Of a stretch of 64,000 nucleotides of DNA, positions 22,871-33,639 are shown one piece after another. The notes beneath the pieces are model-generated. The model was not told the DNA's origin and did no database searches. It saw nothing but the letters and a program-made list of their open reading frames with translations. The stretch is from Deinandra increscens subsp. villosa (taxonomy: Eukaryota > Streptophyta > Magnoliopsida > Asterales > Asteraceae): NCBI GenBank assembly GCA_039602395.1, contig JBCNJP010000017.1, forward strand, positions 22,154,275 to 22,218,274, written 5' to 3'. The first letter of the stretch is position 1. Each line of letters opens with the position of its first letter. A program made the position numbers and the translations under genes.

Positions 22871-23537
22871 TGTAAGGGACTAAATTGTGGCTTGTGTATT
22901 AAATCATCCTTTGGCGGACAATTTGGAAGGCCTATGTGTTAGAATAGGTGAAAAATAGTTGGTTTATTATTGTATTGGGTCATTGGGCCATTTTAGATAG
23001 GTTTGGGCTCAGTTTAAAAGAGTTTAGATGGGTTTTAGTGGGCCTGGAAAGTCAAATACGGGAATTAGGTGTTAATTAGGGTTTTTATCTTGGCTTGTTC
23101 TCCAAGTTGGAGAATCCCTATAAATTGGGAAGCTTTCTCATTAGTTAGGATTGCTGGTTGTTGATTGGGAGCTATCTACAAGGTGTAAAATTCGTGAACC
23201 TCTCTCGGGTTATGAATTCATGGTGTTCAAGCAACATAAAGTGAATCAAGTTTAATTTCTCATTCGGTATTGTGTATTCTATTTTATTTCTTGATTCATA
23301 TTTTGTGGTTTATTGCTTATTTTCTCGAATCACTTGTTAATCTCGGATTCCGCATGAGATTAATAAGCTTTGGTATCGCGTGAGGGTTTAAATCGATTCA
23401 TATTGTGTATTCTATTTTATTTCTTGATTCATATTTTGTGGTTTATTGCTTATTTTCTCGAATCACTTGTTAATCTCGGATTCCGCATGAGATTAATAAG
23501 CTTTGGTATCGCGTGAGGGTTTAAATCGATCCTTACA
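22871..23537. mobile_element. Solo LTR inside Copia 2 leader, 667 bp
   Basis: It starts TGTAAGGGAC and ends GATCCTTACA, with inverted tips TGTAAGG/CCTTACA. A perfect 5-bp duplication CCCTT flanks it (22866-22870 and 23538-23542). No coding content. A 133-bp segment is duplicated in tandem inside. Confidence 0.8.
23268..23533 (+). repeat. Perfect tandem duplication, 133-bp period
   Basis: 23268-23400 and 23401-23531 match base for base, apart from the last few positions. The high identity suggests a recent slippage event, or an assembly duplication. Confidence 0.95.
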
Positions 23538-23964
23538 CCCTTACCGAAATTGAACCTTTTCGAACCTTGGACGAACTCCAACAGAAACAGAAAATATCCA
23601 AACCTTGACCGAACCTTGGACGAACCCTTTCCGTACGTCTTCAGAATGACAGCCAAACAGAAAATGAGACCGAACGTTAGACGAACTCGAAGTTTGTAGC
23701 GGTTACTCGGACGAACCTTAGGTTCGGACAACTGTAGATCCCAACAGAAACATACTCGACTCAAAATTTCGAATTTGGACAGAATTTGACGAGATTAGTA
23801 ACAGTTGATCAGAAACAGAGATGAGAAATGATTTAGAAACCCAATTTTCACAACAAAAAAAACACGATCGTAATGATCAAACACTCGTAAAAATACTCAA
23901 AAACCACACACTTTGTTTCAACAACTCCGAAAAAACAACCACAGATCAGTAGAATGAACCAGAT

Positions 23965-23978
23965 AGCTCTGATACCAC
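23965..23978 (-). promoter_or_regulatory. Primer-binding site of Copia 2
   Basis: The complement reads TGGTATCAGAGCT, the initiator tRNA-Met primer site. It lies one base from the right LTR and fixes the element orientation as minus. Confidence 0.9.
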
Positions 23979-23979
23979 T

Positions 23980-24333
23980 TGAAATTGCGTGAGCATCAGA
24001 TTGTCTACTCAATGTACCTAATTCGGATGCGATACAAGTAATTAACCGATTGGTTTATTAATCAAAATTATCAATTACAACCAGTAAACACTCAGTGAGA
24101 CACAGAAAACACCTTGACCAACACACACGTAACACTTGTTCTCCCACACCATATCTCCAATTACAAAGACACAACACCTATTTATAGCGACTGACCGAAC
24201 TTTAGGCGAACCTGAAGTTCGTCTGATCCGAACCTCAAGTTCGGACCAGGTTCGGCTGGTAGCTAACTTTGTCTTGATCTTGGTCTTTGTCTTGACTTGA
24301 TACTTCACACGACGCACAGATCTTGTACCTACA
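23980..24333 (-). repeat. 5' LTR of Copia 2
   Basis: 354 bp, nearly identical to 20731-21087. Confidence 0.9.
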
Positions 24334-25290
24334 TGTTTCAAGTGTTCAAATTTTGGACATTTTGCTCGAGAATGTAATAACCAAAAGGAAGCTCATACTT
24401 CTGCTCCAGCAGCCTTGGTTTCTCAAGTTGGTAACGGATATGATTGGGGACAGGGTAGTAGTGGTAATCAAATTGCATTAACTGCTATACAGAGTTCAGT
24501 AACTCCTGATTCTTAGAAGAGAGCACAAGAATCCAATGATGATGTAACAGGTTATCATTGGGATGCATTATTTCCAGATGAATCACGAGTTGCTCATACT
24601 AATCAGGTTGCATTAACTACAATTCAAACTTCAGAGAGTTCTCCTTCTGAGAAGAAAGCACAATCATCTAATGATGCTACCAAGGATTCTATTTACACAA
24701 CTTTCACCTCTACACTTTATGATTCTGAACTAAAGCAGTATTATACAATGTATCCTGATGAATATGCTTTTATTGCCAAAATTATTCATAGTGATATAGA
24801 AATGACTGGTTCTGATTCTGACACAAGTTCATGTGAAACAGTAGTAGAAGCTGTTACTGAAGCAGTTACAAAAGAGCAAAAGGCAGAGTGTGTTAAGTGT
24901 CAACCTTGTGTTATTGCAAACGGAAAAATCGAATCTTTGATAAGGGGTAACAGTTTAATAACTGGGGAACTTAAAGTTGTGAAAGCTGATTTGGAGTGTT
25001 CACAACAACAGTCTGCTGATTTAGAAAAACTCAATGAGGTGTTAATGAAAGAGAAGAAAGAATTGTTGGGAGAATGTGAGAAAGCTAAATCTGAAGCTAA
25101 ATAATCTGCTGAAGACTTTGAAGCTTTGTTTGAGAAAAGTTATCCTGTTCAACAAAAGTACGAGAAAGCTAATCAAATTGCTGTTGAAGCCGCTGAGAAA
25201 GTGTTAAGTCTTCAGGAAGACCTTTCAAAACTTCAAGATAACAATGTTCTTTTTCGAGAAAAGAACGAAATTTTAACAAAAAATGTTGCT
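24334..25290 (+). pseudogene. Copia 1 gag/pol continuation: zinc knuckle and coiled-coil region
   Basis: Directly after the nested element the zinc knuckle is completed as CFKCSNFGHFARECN (CX2CX4HX4C). A Ser/Thr-rich linker with a stop at about 24514 follows. Then comes a Glu/Lys-rich stretch (24748-25104, continuing at 25126) with heptad-like LEKLNEVLMKEKKELLGECE, probably a coiled coil. Another stop is at 25102-25104. The sequence runs into the N gap, so protease, integrase, RT and RNase H are not seen. Confidence 0.8.
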
Positions 25291-25790
25291 NNNNNNNNNN
25301 NNNNNNNNNNNNNNNNNNNNNNNNNNNNNNNNNNNNNNNNNNNNNNNNNNNNNNNNNNNNNNNNNNNNNNNNNNNNNNNNNNNNNNNNNNNNNNNNNNNN
25401 NNNNNNNNNNNNNNNNNNNNNNNNNNNNNNNNNNNNNNNNNNNNNNNNNNNNNNNNNNNNNNNNNNNNNNNNNNNNNNNNNNNNNNNNNNNNNNNNNNNN
25501 NNNNNNNNNNNNNNNNNNNNNNNNNNNNNNNNNNNNNNNNNNNNNNNNNNNNNNNNNNNNNNNNNNNNNNNNNNNNNNNNNNNNNNNNNNNNNNNNNNNN
25601 NNNNNNNNNNNNNNNNNNNNNNNNNNNNNNNNNNNNNNNNNNNNNNNNNNNNNNNNNNNNNNNNNNNNNNNNNNNNNNNNNNNNNNNNNNNNNNNNNNNN
25701 NNNNNNNNNNNNNNNNNNNNNNNNNNNNNNNNNNNNNNNNNNNNNNNNNNNNNNNNNNNNNNNNNNNNNNNNNNNNNNNNNNNNNNNNNN
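25291..25790. other. Assembly gap, 500 N
   Basis: Exactly 500 N, so a fixed-size scaffold gap. It hides the remainder of Copia 1; the sequence after it is not Copia-like. Confidence 1.
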
Positions 25791-26316
25791 TAATGTTTTT
25801 GGATACCTAATCTCAACCACTTGGGTGGAGATCATTGGCAAAAGTTAAATATTGTTGCTATATCTATTTGTATAGATAGTAATTGTGATATTTATGAAAA
25901 AGATGATCAACTTTGTGTTTGCTACGCTATGAGAAACAAAATTTGAAAAGTTCATTGAGATTTGCTTTATAAAAACGTAATGAAGTTCTATTTTAAAGTG
26001 TACATTTTATAATTTATTTGATAGTAATTCTTAGATTTCTTTAAATAAATAAATCACTTTTAATGATTTAAACTTAACTTGCCCCTTTATTTTCATCATG
26101 TCCCTTTGAAAACTAGTGAACACTGAATAGGTATACATTTGAATAGTTACTGTACGGTTAGCTGCAGTGTGATGCATCATGTCTTAATTACGGTAGTAAC
26201 TCTTTATCTACTCTACCCACCATTTTTTAACTTTAGTGAACTAAAATAAAATTCGTTTATAGAAAATTAAGCGCTCAAAAAGAACATTGTACACACTTAT
26301 AGTTTTGCCTATAATA
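25791..26316. other. Intergenic DNA, no gene seen
   Basis: AT-rich, no open frame of note. The sequence CACACTTATAGTTTTGCCTA near 26292 recurs near 27006. Confidence 0.5.
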
Positions 26317-26870
26317 GCCACTAAGCCAGGTTGTCCAAGTCAGCTAGTAAACCTTCTAACAAGTCGGTTAGGGTTTTTAAGAATTTGCCTTATGATACGA
26401 ATTTGTATAGCGGAAAGTTGTTTTATGCTTAGGGGGTGTTAGGGTTGCAGCTCCAACCCCCCCCCCCCCCCCGGCTTCCAAGGGTTTTGCGGCTTCCACC
26501 AAGCTTCCACACCCCCTTCCAGCAGCTCTCCTCCTTCGGTTTCAATTTTGAGGTTTTGCGACTTGTACTAGCCGCTCCAAACCATGAGTTTTGTGTGTGA
26601 ATTGAAATTCTTAAAGCCTTTCCACCATACCCACCAAAAAAGAAGCCTAAGCCTTCAACTTTCACTTTCCTACTTGCCACAATTCTATTGGTTAATGTTT
26701 TGAAAGCCTAAGGCTTCAACACCAACCATACTCCCACCCTAAATACGGTTTCACCAAGTAGGTTTTTGCATCAAATTGTGTACTAGTTTTTTGAACTATA
26801 TTTTCTAGTATACAATAAAAGTTGGAGAGTTATTCCAATATTGAGTTTGTGTTCTTGTGTGACTCAAACC
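26317..26870 (+). mobile_element. Decayed Copia 5' LTR carrying a MITE
   Basis: 26330-26430 and 26745-26865 match 28841-29080 (for example CTTCTAACAAGTCGGTTAGG and AGAGTTATTCCAATA), so they are the two halves of one LTR. They are split by a GC-richer insert at 26431-26745 with TTAGGGGGTGT/ACTCCCACCCTAA ends and a poly-C run. Behind the LTR, at 26890, a short M-F-D-P-L-N-G-K-N frame could be the start of a gag, but this is weak. Confidence 0.6.
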
Positions 26871-27037
26871 CAGGAACTAAAGACAACAATGTTCGATCCA
26901 CTTAATGGGAAAAATAGTAATTAGCTGTGATATTAACTTTGAAGAAGACAAGGGTTAGATTTGAAACAAAGCAACAAAAGAAAAGACTATTGCAGAATTT
27001 ATGTGCACACTTATAGTTTTGCCTATAATTTGCAGAA

Positions 27038-28111
27038 GAGTAAATTACGGATTTCGTCCATGTGGTTTGCCGAAATTTCACCTATCGTCCTAAGTTTTCA
27101 AAAATTACGGATTTCGTCCCCAACGTTTGCCAAAACGTTACGGATATAGTCCCTGGGATGGATGGTTGTTAAAAAGCTCTGTTAAGTTAATGTTAAAAGA
27201 CTAATATACCCTTTTCTTTATTCAATAATTACACCTTCTTCTTCATCTCAAGCCACCCACCTTCTAGAAAATTACCCACCTCCTAAAAAGCCTCAATCCT
27301 AAAGATTACTCTCACAGCCCCGTTCATGATGCCGTTCCGAGTCAGACTCGTTAAACCAAGAGAGGCTTTCCGAATTCCGATCAGATCGCCGTCGTACTCG
27401 CCGCCGTACTCGAACGTCGTGACAGTCCGATCAAATCGCCGTCGTACTCGAACGCCGTGACAGTCCGATCAAATTGCCGCCGTACTCGAACGTCGTGACA
27501 GTCCGATCAAATCGCCGCCGTACTCGAACGCCTACGGATGGAACGCGTTGCAGGAGGCGGTGTGCCGCCGATGTACCGACATTGTCGCGATTTTAGTGCA
27601 GTACCATCACGTCTCTGCGTGATCGAAGTGGCGCCGCCGTCTGCCTCGACTTCTCGCCGTCCTCCGCCGTATGCAAGATTTCTATATGGAGATCTCGTTT
27701 CACTTCGAGAGCTCTATTGTTCCGTTCGTCGGGAAAATTGCTCCGTCGGACACATACAAGATCTGGAAAATTGCTCCATCGGACACATACAAGATCTTGT
27801 TTCACTTCGTGGCCATGGTGGTGTGGTGGTTGTGGCCATGGTGGTGGTGGCATATGGTAGTGGTGGTGGGTGGTGATAGAAGATGAGGAAGAAGAAGGGA
27901 GGGGGAAGAGTATTTTATCTTTTTTTATTTAAAAGAAGGGTAAAATTGTTATTTTAAAAAATTTAACATATTTTTTTAACGGACATTAGCTGTAAGGACG
28001 AAATCCGCAACGTTTTGGCAAACGTTGGGGACGAAATCCGTAATTTTTGAAAACTTAGGACGATAGGTGAAATATCGGCAAACCACAGGGACGAAATCTG
28101 TAATTTACTCT
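27038..28111. mobile_element. Pack-MULE-like element, 1.07 kb
   Basis: Terminal inverted repeats of about 110 bp begin GAGTAAATTACGGATTTCGT on the left; the right end is the inverse GAGTAAATTACAGATTTCGT. A perfect 9-bp duplication TTTGCAGAA flanks it (27029-27037 and 28112-28120), diagnostic of Mutator-like elements. Inside, 27290-27900 is much more GC-rich than the surroundings and looks captured. It has three or four copies of a 43-bp unit with TACTCGAACGCCGTGACAGT (27390-27535) and an open frame of 112 codons at 27538-27876. No transposase. Confidence 0.85.
27538..27876 (+). other. Open frame within captured GC-rich DNA, unidentified
   Basis: 112 codons, Pro/Ser/Arg-rich at first and ending in a Gly/Val-rich repeat from GGTGGT triplets. 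A GAAAATTGCTCCRTCGGACA unit is repeated. No domain recognised. It may be a rearranged piece of a host gene rather than a protein in use. Confidence 0.25.
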
Positions 28112-28805
28112 TTGCAGAATATCGAAAGGTTATTTGATGTCTACGTTACCTCTTGCACTTCCTACCCAATCTGTCGTAAGTGTTGGTAAGTCAATATATG
28201 CAAGAACCGAAGTAGTCTCACATGCAACTTATAAAGCATATTTTTAGGTATCTAAAAGCCTCAATCAATATGGAGAGTTCACTACAAGAAAGGTGGGAAT
28301 AGAAAATTGATCGGGTATAGTGATAACAGCCACTCATTAGACAAAGATGATGGAAAGAGTACAAGTGGAGCAATCTTTTACTTCAATGTCTCACCCATTA
28401 CGTGATCCACTCAAAAGCAAGCACGATAGCACTATGCTCATGCGAAGCTGAGTTCATGGCTGCTACGTCGGCTGCCTGTTAAGCAGTTTGCCTAAGAGGA
28501 TTGCTCAACGAGATGATGCGTTGGAAGAAACAAGCAGTGCCTCTTAGAGTTGATAATATATTCGCAATGGCTCTTATGAAAAAACCCAGTTTTTCATGGG
28601 AGGTGTAAACACATACACACTCATTACCATTTTATATGAGAGTGTTTGGTAAACGAGCAGGTCAAAGTGAAGCAAGTGAGTGGTGAAGTCCAGAAATCAG
28701 ATATCTTAACAAAACCGTTAGCTTGACTGCTCGAGTAAAGTTTCAAGAGATGAGGAAGCTCATGGGTGTTGAGGACCTCTATGACAAGCTTCAAAGAGTA
28801 GGGGC
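28112..28805 (+). pseudogene. Copia RNase H fragment
   Basis: Broken frames read IGYSDNSHSLDKDDGKSTSG, then ...SCEAEFMAAT, LLNEM, VDNIFAMAL, I-R-Y-L-N-K-T and FQEMRKLMGVEDL. This is the order of the Copia RNase H domain from the catalytic Asp region to the C-terminal tail. Frameshifts and stops occur throughout. It lies directly before the 3' LTR, as expected. The Pack-MULE at 27038-28111 interrupts the unit just upstream; integrase and RT are absent. Confidence 0.75.
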
Positions 28806-29100
28806 TATTGTAAGATAATTTCGAAGGCTTGGGCCGCAATTCAAGTTGTCTAAGTCGGCTAGGAAACCTTCTAACAAGTCGGTTAGGGTTTTTAAGAACT
28901 TCTCTTTAATATGAATTTGTATTGTCTTAGAAAAGTTATTCTATGGGTTACAATATGGCTTCACTAAGTAGGGTTTAGACATCATATTGTGTAGTAGTTT
29001 TTTCTTTTTTTTTTTCGTTGCTATTTTCTAGTATTCAATAAAAGCTTAAGAGTTATTCCAATACCGAGTTTGTGTTCTATATCTTGTGTTTTCTTAGATA
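28806..29100 (+). mobile_element. 3' LTR of decayed Copia
   Basis: It begins TGTAAGATAATTTCGAAGG after a purine-rich AGAGTAGGGGCTAT tract and is homologous to 26330-26865. It includes a polyadenylation-like TTCAATAAAAG. Confidence 0.65.
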
Positions 29101-29381
29101 ATTCATAATTATCATGACTATTATTGCCATTATTAATAATATAATGGAAGTAATTTGAAAGTATTTTGCACCATTAAAATTGAATTATAAATTGTAAGAT
29201 GATTACAAGTAACTAGATTTACTACTTATATGTTGTCGCGAGAATAACATTGGATACATAAAACAGTTATAAACAACTAGTTCATTGATAGTTTTCACAT
29301 TTTTTAAATGACATGTATAAAAGTTACACCAAAATATTAACAATGAAAAGTGTAAATTTTCCTAACTTGAATGATCTATAA

Positions 29382-29679
29382 GAGCATTCACGGTAGAGTC
29401 TACATAAATATGTGAGTACAAATCCTAAAATTTGAAGGTTTATCTGTAGTGTGTATGAGTAGAGGAGAGATAAAAAGTTTAGTAAATCTGTAAATTTGAT
29501 AAAAAAAGACTGTGGATTTTTAAAATTTGAGATTTGGTTGTGATTGAAAGAGAGAGAAAAAATAATGATAAAAGTATAAAATATTATTTAATTGTACTTG
29601 TGAGTGAAATAAAGATAAAACGTAATAATAAAAGTATAAATTATAGAGATAGGGGATAGAGAATTTATTGTGAATGCTC
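29382..29679. mobile_element. Tourist-like MITE, 298 bp
   Basis: The ends are GAGCATTCAC on both sides in inverse orientation, with TAA duplicated at 29379-29381 and 29680-29682, as in PIF/Harbinger elements. Two related copies in inverted orientation are at about 49449-50010. Confidence 0.75.
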
Positions 29680-29826
29680 TAAATAAATAATAAAGGGGTG
29701 ATCTGCAAAAGTTAGCAAACAACAAGGGGTGCATCTAAAACTAATGATAAAATATAACAATCTTGTAATCTAGCTTCTTGCTATTTTTTTTAAATATAAA
29801 TTGGCCATTTAGGACAAAAAAATAAC

Positions 29827-30337
29827 GAGCAAATTACATTTTATGTCCTTTACGAATTATCTAAATTTCATTTTTCGTCCTTTATGTTACAAGTTATTAA
29901 CATAAGGTAAATTAGATTTAAATAATCTCAAGTTTCATTAATTGGACGAAATAATCCCATGTAACGAAATGTTTACTATTGAGCCCACTTTTAACCTATT
30001 TTCTAACAACAATTCCTGACTAACGGAAACTTAATGACGTTAATTTTTTTTTATGAAACATTGGATTTAAATAATCCCAAGTTTTATCAATTGGCCAACA
30101 ATCAAGTTTCATAAAAAATAATCCCAAGTTTCATTATGAAACTACGCCGTTAAGTTTTCGTAAGTTTCAATAGTAAATATTTCGTTACTTGGGATTAATG
30201 CCGGCCAATTTATGAAACTCGGTATTATTTAAATCCAATTTGCCTTAACATAAATAACGTTTTTTGTTATTTTCTTAGTTTAAGGACGAAAAATGAAATT
30301 TTTATAATTACTAAAACACTTAAAATGTAATATGCTC
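29827..30337. mobile_element. MULE-like MITE with another MITE nested inside
   Basis: The outer ends are GAGCAAATTACATTTTATGT and, inverted, GAGCATATTACATTTTAAGT, flanked by AAAAATAAC/AAAAATAAA (9 bp, one mismatch). The outer repeats share the GAGYAAATTAC...TTCGTCC pattern with the Pack-MULE at 27038. The inner element at 29906-30244 has GGTAAATTAGATTTAAATAA ends and a perfect 9-bp duplication TTAACATAA (29897-29905 and 30245-30253). Confidence 0.85.
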
Positions 30338-30869
30338 AAAAATAAATACTGATAAAATATGACAAAAATGACAAATCTTGTAACTATAGGGACTAACTAT
30401 ATAAATATATAAATAATAAAGGGGTGATTAGCAAAAGTTGGCGAACAAAAAAGGGTGTGTCGGAAACTTGCAAAATAATCTTTATAGTTTTTATTATCAT
30501 CATACTTGATAGCATACGGTTGCAATAAAATAAAATTCGTGGGCATCATGAGAAATTTCGTGCGAGAAACCTGCTACAAAAGTCAAATCCACACACTCAT
30601 TCAAGGTCGACACCCTTCTGCACGCGCAATTGCGGTGAGTGGGTGGACGATTCATCCCAATTCTTCGTCTGGGTAACTCAGTTTCGTCATTAATTACGTA
30701 CCAATTTCAACAAATTCGTAGATCAGAGCGCCAATTAATTTACCCTATTTTAATAATCTTGAAAAGCGTCCTTCTAAAAGGCAGATTCCCAGCTGTTTGT
30801 TTTTGTTTTCAATTGATCTTTACTAGAAAAAGACCTTTGTTTGTTTCGTCTAGGGTTTGTTCCTCCCTC

Positions 30870-30889
30870 TCTCTCTCTTTCTCTCTCTA
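30870..30889 (+). promoter_or_regulatory. CT-rich 5' leader tract
   Basis: A (CT)n-rich run about 100 bp before the sulfotransferase start codon, of the type often found in plant 5' untranslated leaders. No clear TATA box could be fixed. Confidence 0.4.
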
Positions 30890-30989
30890 GACGTATGTTT
30901 TATATTCGGAGAAATCGGCATTGTTGCGGAAGAGAAGAGGTGGAGGGTTTCATCACAAGATCTTGATTTTAGCTGGTGCGATTGATTTA

Positions 30990-33255
30990 ATGGCGGAAGT
31001 TATCTTCTCCTTCAACAAGGTACTCATCGATTTGGGGTTTAGATTTCTTCATGTTTTTTGTGTGCATATGCTGGTAAATCTGGATTTTGCATGTTAGATA
31101 CTGTAATTGTTGTTATAAGTGGTTAAATCTTGCAGTTAATTTCACTAATTTGTTCTTCAGTTGATGTTTAAGCCGGTTTGAGCTGATACAATCAATCAAT
31201 ATCTCAAATTAAATTTATTTTCATTAAAGTTTCAAACCTACCAAATGTCCAAATCTACTGCAAGGTACAACTTTCACTGCAGAAGTTACAAGAAACCACA
31301 AAAGTATTGCTCTAAATTTGACCATAATCCCTAGTTCCCTTTGTGGAAATGCTTGGGGAGTGACTACTTTGATTCTGGCATTAAATTTGAGTTCTTTGAT
31401 TGATTTTAAGGTAAATGTTTGGTCATATTTTTGAATGACAGGATGCTCTTACAATCAAACCTCCTAAAAAAGCTACATTTGTGTTGAGATTGATCCTATC
31501 TGCGTTTGCGATGGCGTGTGGTATTTATATATGTTCGATCTGTTTGAAGCAAATGAATCTGCAGAACAAGAATAAGTTTGTATTCTTTGAGGACTTTGAG
31601 CGGCCCTGTTACGACACGGTTGTTGATCGATCCCAAGTCCCTTACTTGCATTACCCGATACCAAAAACGTTCAATAGGTAACTCTTTAGAACAAAAAAAA
31701 AGAGTTTTTTTTCTTTCTTTTTTCTGTTTATTAAAATAAATATGAATCACATTCGATTTGCCAGGTCAGAATGTGCTGGAAATCCTGTGCGTTTATTTGC
31801 CATTGTATCGATGCAAAGATCAGGAAGTGGATGGTTTGAGACTTTGTTGAATAGTCATGTAAATGTGAGTTCCAATGGTGAGATTTTTGGTCCAAAGAGT
31901 AGGAGAGATAATGTGTCATCTATCGTTAAAACACTAGATAAAGTTTACAATTTGGACTGGTTTACAAGTTCTTCGAAGAACGAGTGTTCTGCTGCAATTG
32001 GCTTCAAATGGATGCTTAATCAGGTACCGACTTAGATTTCTTTGAATCTTTTACTTCTTTATATTTCTACAATTTGTTCCCATCCATACCCTTGTAAGGT
32101 TCAAAAACCTTTAAATATCCTTCATAGGAGGAGGGGTTTTTAGGGAAAACAATCATGCCATTACATCTATATATAGTGCTCAGTGTCTGCTCACAACTAT
32201 ATGTGACTTGTGAGCACTATGTAAAATGGGGTCTGAAATTTATATACCGCGTTTCAAGTGACCTAACAAGGGAGATGTGTTTTAAGAATTGGGATTTAAA
32301 CCTTGTGGCCTGATTCTGTGTAGCAGAGGTCTTAGGTTCGATTCTAGCTCCTGCTGGTTAGCAAGGTATTAGTGGGCCTATGAGTTGTCTGAGGGTTATA
32401 AAAAGTGAATTGCTATTTGGTCATAATTTTGTATTATATTGTGAAAACCATTGTTGTATTAAATTGCAGGGATTGATGCAACATCCTAAAGAGATTGCAG
32501 AATACTTCAACGATAGGGGCGTTAATGTAATTTTCCTCTTCCGAAGAAATATGTTACGTAGATTGGTTTCGATGCTTGCAAACGCCTTTGATAAAGATGC
32601 CAAGCTTCTAAACGGGGTCCATGTGTCTCATGTACACTCAACTGAAGAGGTTTATTACTCTCTCAACAATCACTCAAATCTTGCATGAAATTGTTTTCCC
32701 TTATAAATAAATGTGTTAAAGTAATCTTGTTTCTTTCAGGCTTCTTTACTTTCAAAATACAAGCCGAAACTCAATGTGAAGTCCTTGAAATCAGATTTGA
32801 GAGGAATGGAAAATACTGCGATAAAAGCACTTGACTACTTTAACAGCACTCGCCGAATCATAATCTACTATGAAGATCTCATCAAAGACCCCACCGTAAG
32901 AATTCTCTTCTTTCTTCACAAACACTATCCACAAAGAATCTAGTCCTAGAAAACCAATGGGTATCTTCATTCGGAGTAAAAAAGTGAAAAGATTGAGAAC
33001 TTGTTTTAGTTCATTACACAGTCGGTAAAAAGAAGGTAGAAGAAAAACGTAAATGTGCTTACTTTTTCGTTCTATTGGCTGCAGCAAAAGCTCATAGAAG
33101 TCGAAGACTTTTTGAAGCTGCCACAAATGAATTTGACAAGTCAACAGGTGAAGATACACAAAGGGGCATTATCAGAACACATAGAAAACTTTGAGGAAGT
33201 CAACAAGACCCTCATTGGAACAGCTTATGAGAAGTTTCTTCAAGCTGATTACTGA
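30990..33255 (+). CDS. Membrane-anchored sulfotransferase-like protein (nodulation-sulfotransferase type), six exons
   Basis: Exons 30990-31019, 31442-31677, 31765-32023, 32470-32649, 32740-32895 and 33085-33255 join through GT-AG introns into 343 codons without a stop. The start is the ATG that opens exon 1 and splices in frame. Residues 22-46 are a single hydrophobic segment after a short basic N-terminus, suggesting a type II membrane protein, probably Golgi. QRSGSGWFETL (106-116) fits the 5'-phosphosulfate loop of PAPS-dependent sulfotransferases; RRNMLRRLVS (200-209) fits the 3'-phosphate-binding region. Plant relatives are annotated as P-loop or NodH-like proteins; the substrate is unknown. 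No break is seen. It is the only intact gene in the window and sits between MITEs and a Gypsy insertion. Confidence 0.85.
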
Positions 33256-33639
33256 TGGAAACCTTGTGTAAATAACATGTGTTTCAAGTAACCGAAACCC
33301 GTTAAAGCTCTACACACCCTTTTGTCACTAAAAAATGGCGGGTATATTGTTGGTATAGTGTCCTTTGGTTCCAGATTTGTGTTAGGTTATACGTGTGTTG
33401 ATGAATGTTAGGCAGTGTGTTTTTTTGTCCTTCTGATTGTAGGAAACATTTTGAGAATGTATAACAGGTTAGGAATTTTCAGTTAGCTCTCGCTAGCTGT
33501 CCCGATGTTCTTTTAAGTGGAGATATATGTTATACATTGTGTCAAAATCTATTTGACAATGCAAATCAAGGTAAACGGTCAGTTTTTGGCCTTCTGTATT
33601 ATCTTGATTGTGTTTACAGTTTAGACATAAGTTGATGTC

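Larger units (their letters stand above)
20731..24333 (-). mobile_element. Nested Copia element 2, non-autonomous, 3.6 kb
   Basis: LTRs lie at 20731-21087 and 23980-24333, start TGAAATTGCGTGAGC on the plus strand and are close to identical. Orientation is minus: the primer site is next to the right LTR and a polypurine tract (complement of ACTCCCCCTC) next to the left one. The target duplication is TGCTT/TGTTT, one mismatch. It has a gag but no protease, integrase, RT or RNase H; 21088-22340 is non-coding, with three copies of an ACGCAGAGAAAGTCC-type motif. A solo LTR sits in its leader. Confidence 0.9.

Noticed and set aside
25126..25848. Long open frames spanning the N gaps (also 41848-42469)
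   Set aside because: Produced by reading N as sense codons. Only the first 55 residues from 25126 are real sequence and belong to Copia 1.
30639..30890. Upstream frame of 83 codons before the sulfotransferase
   Set aside because: Lies in the probable 5' leader/promoter, ends in CT repeat translation, has no domain, and is not needed for the gene model.
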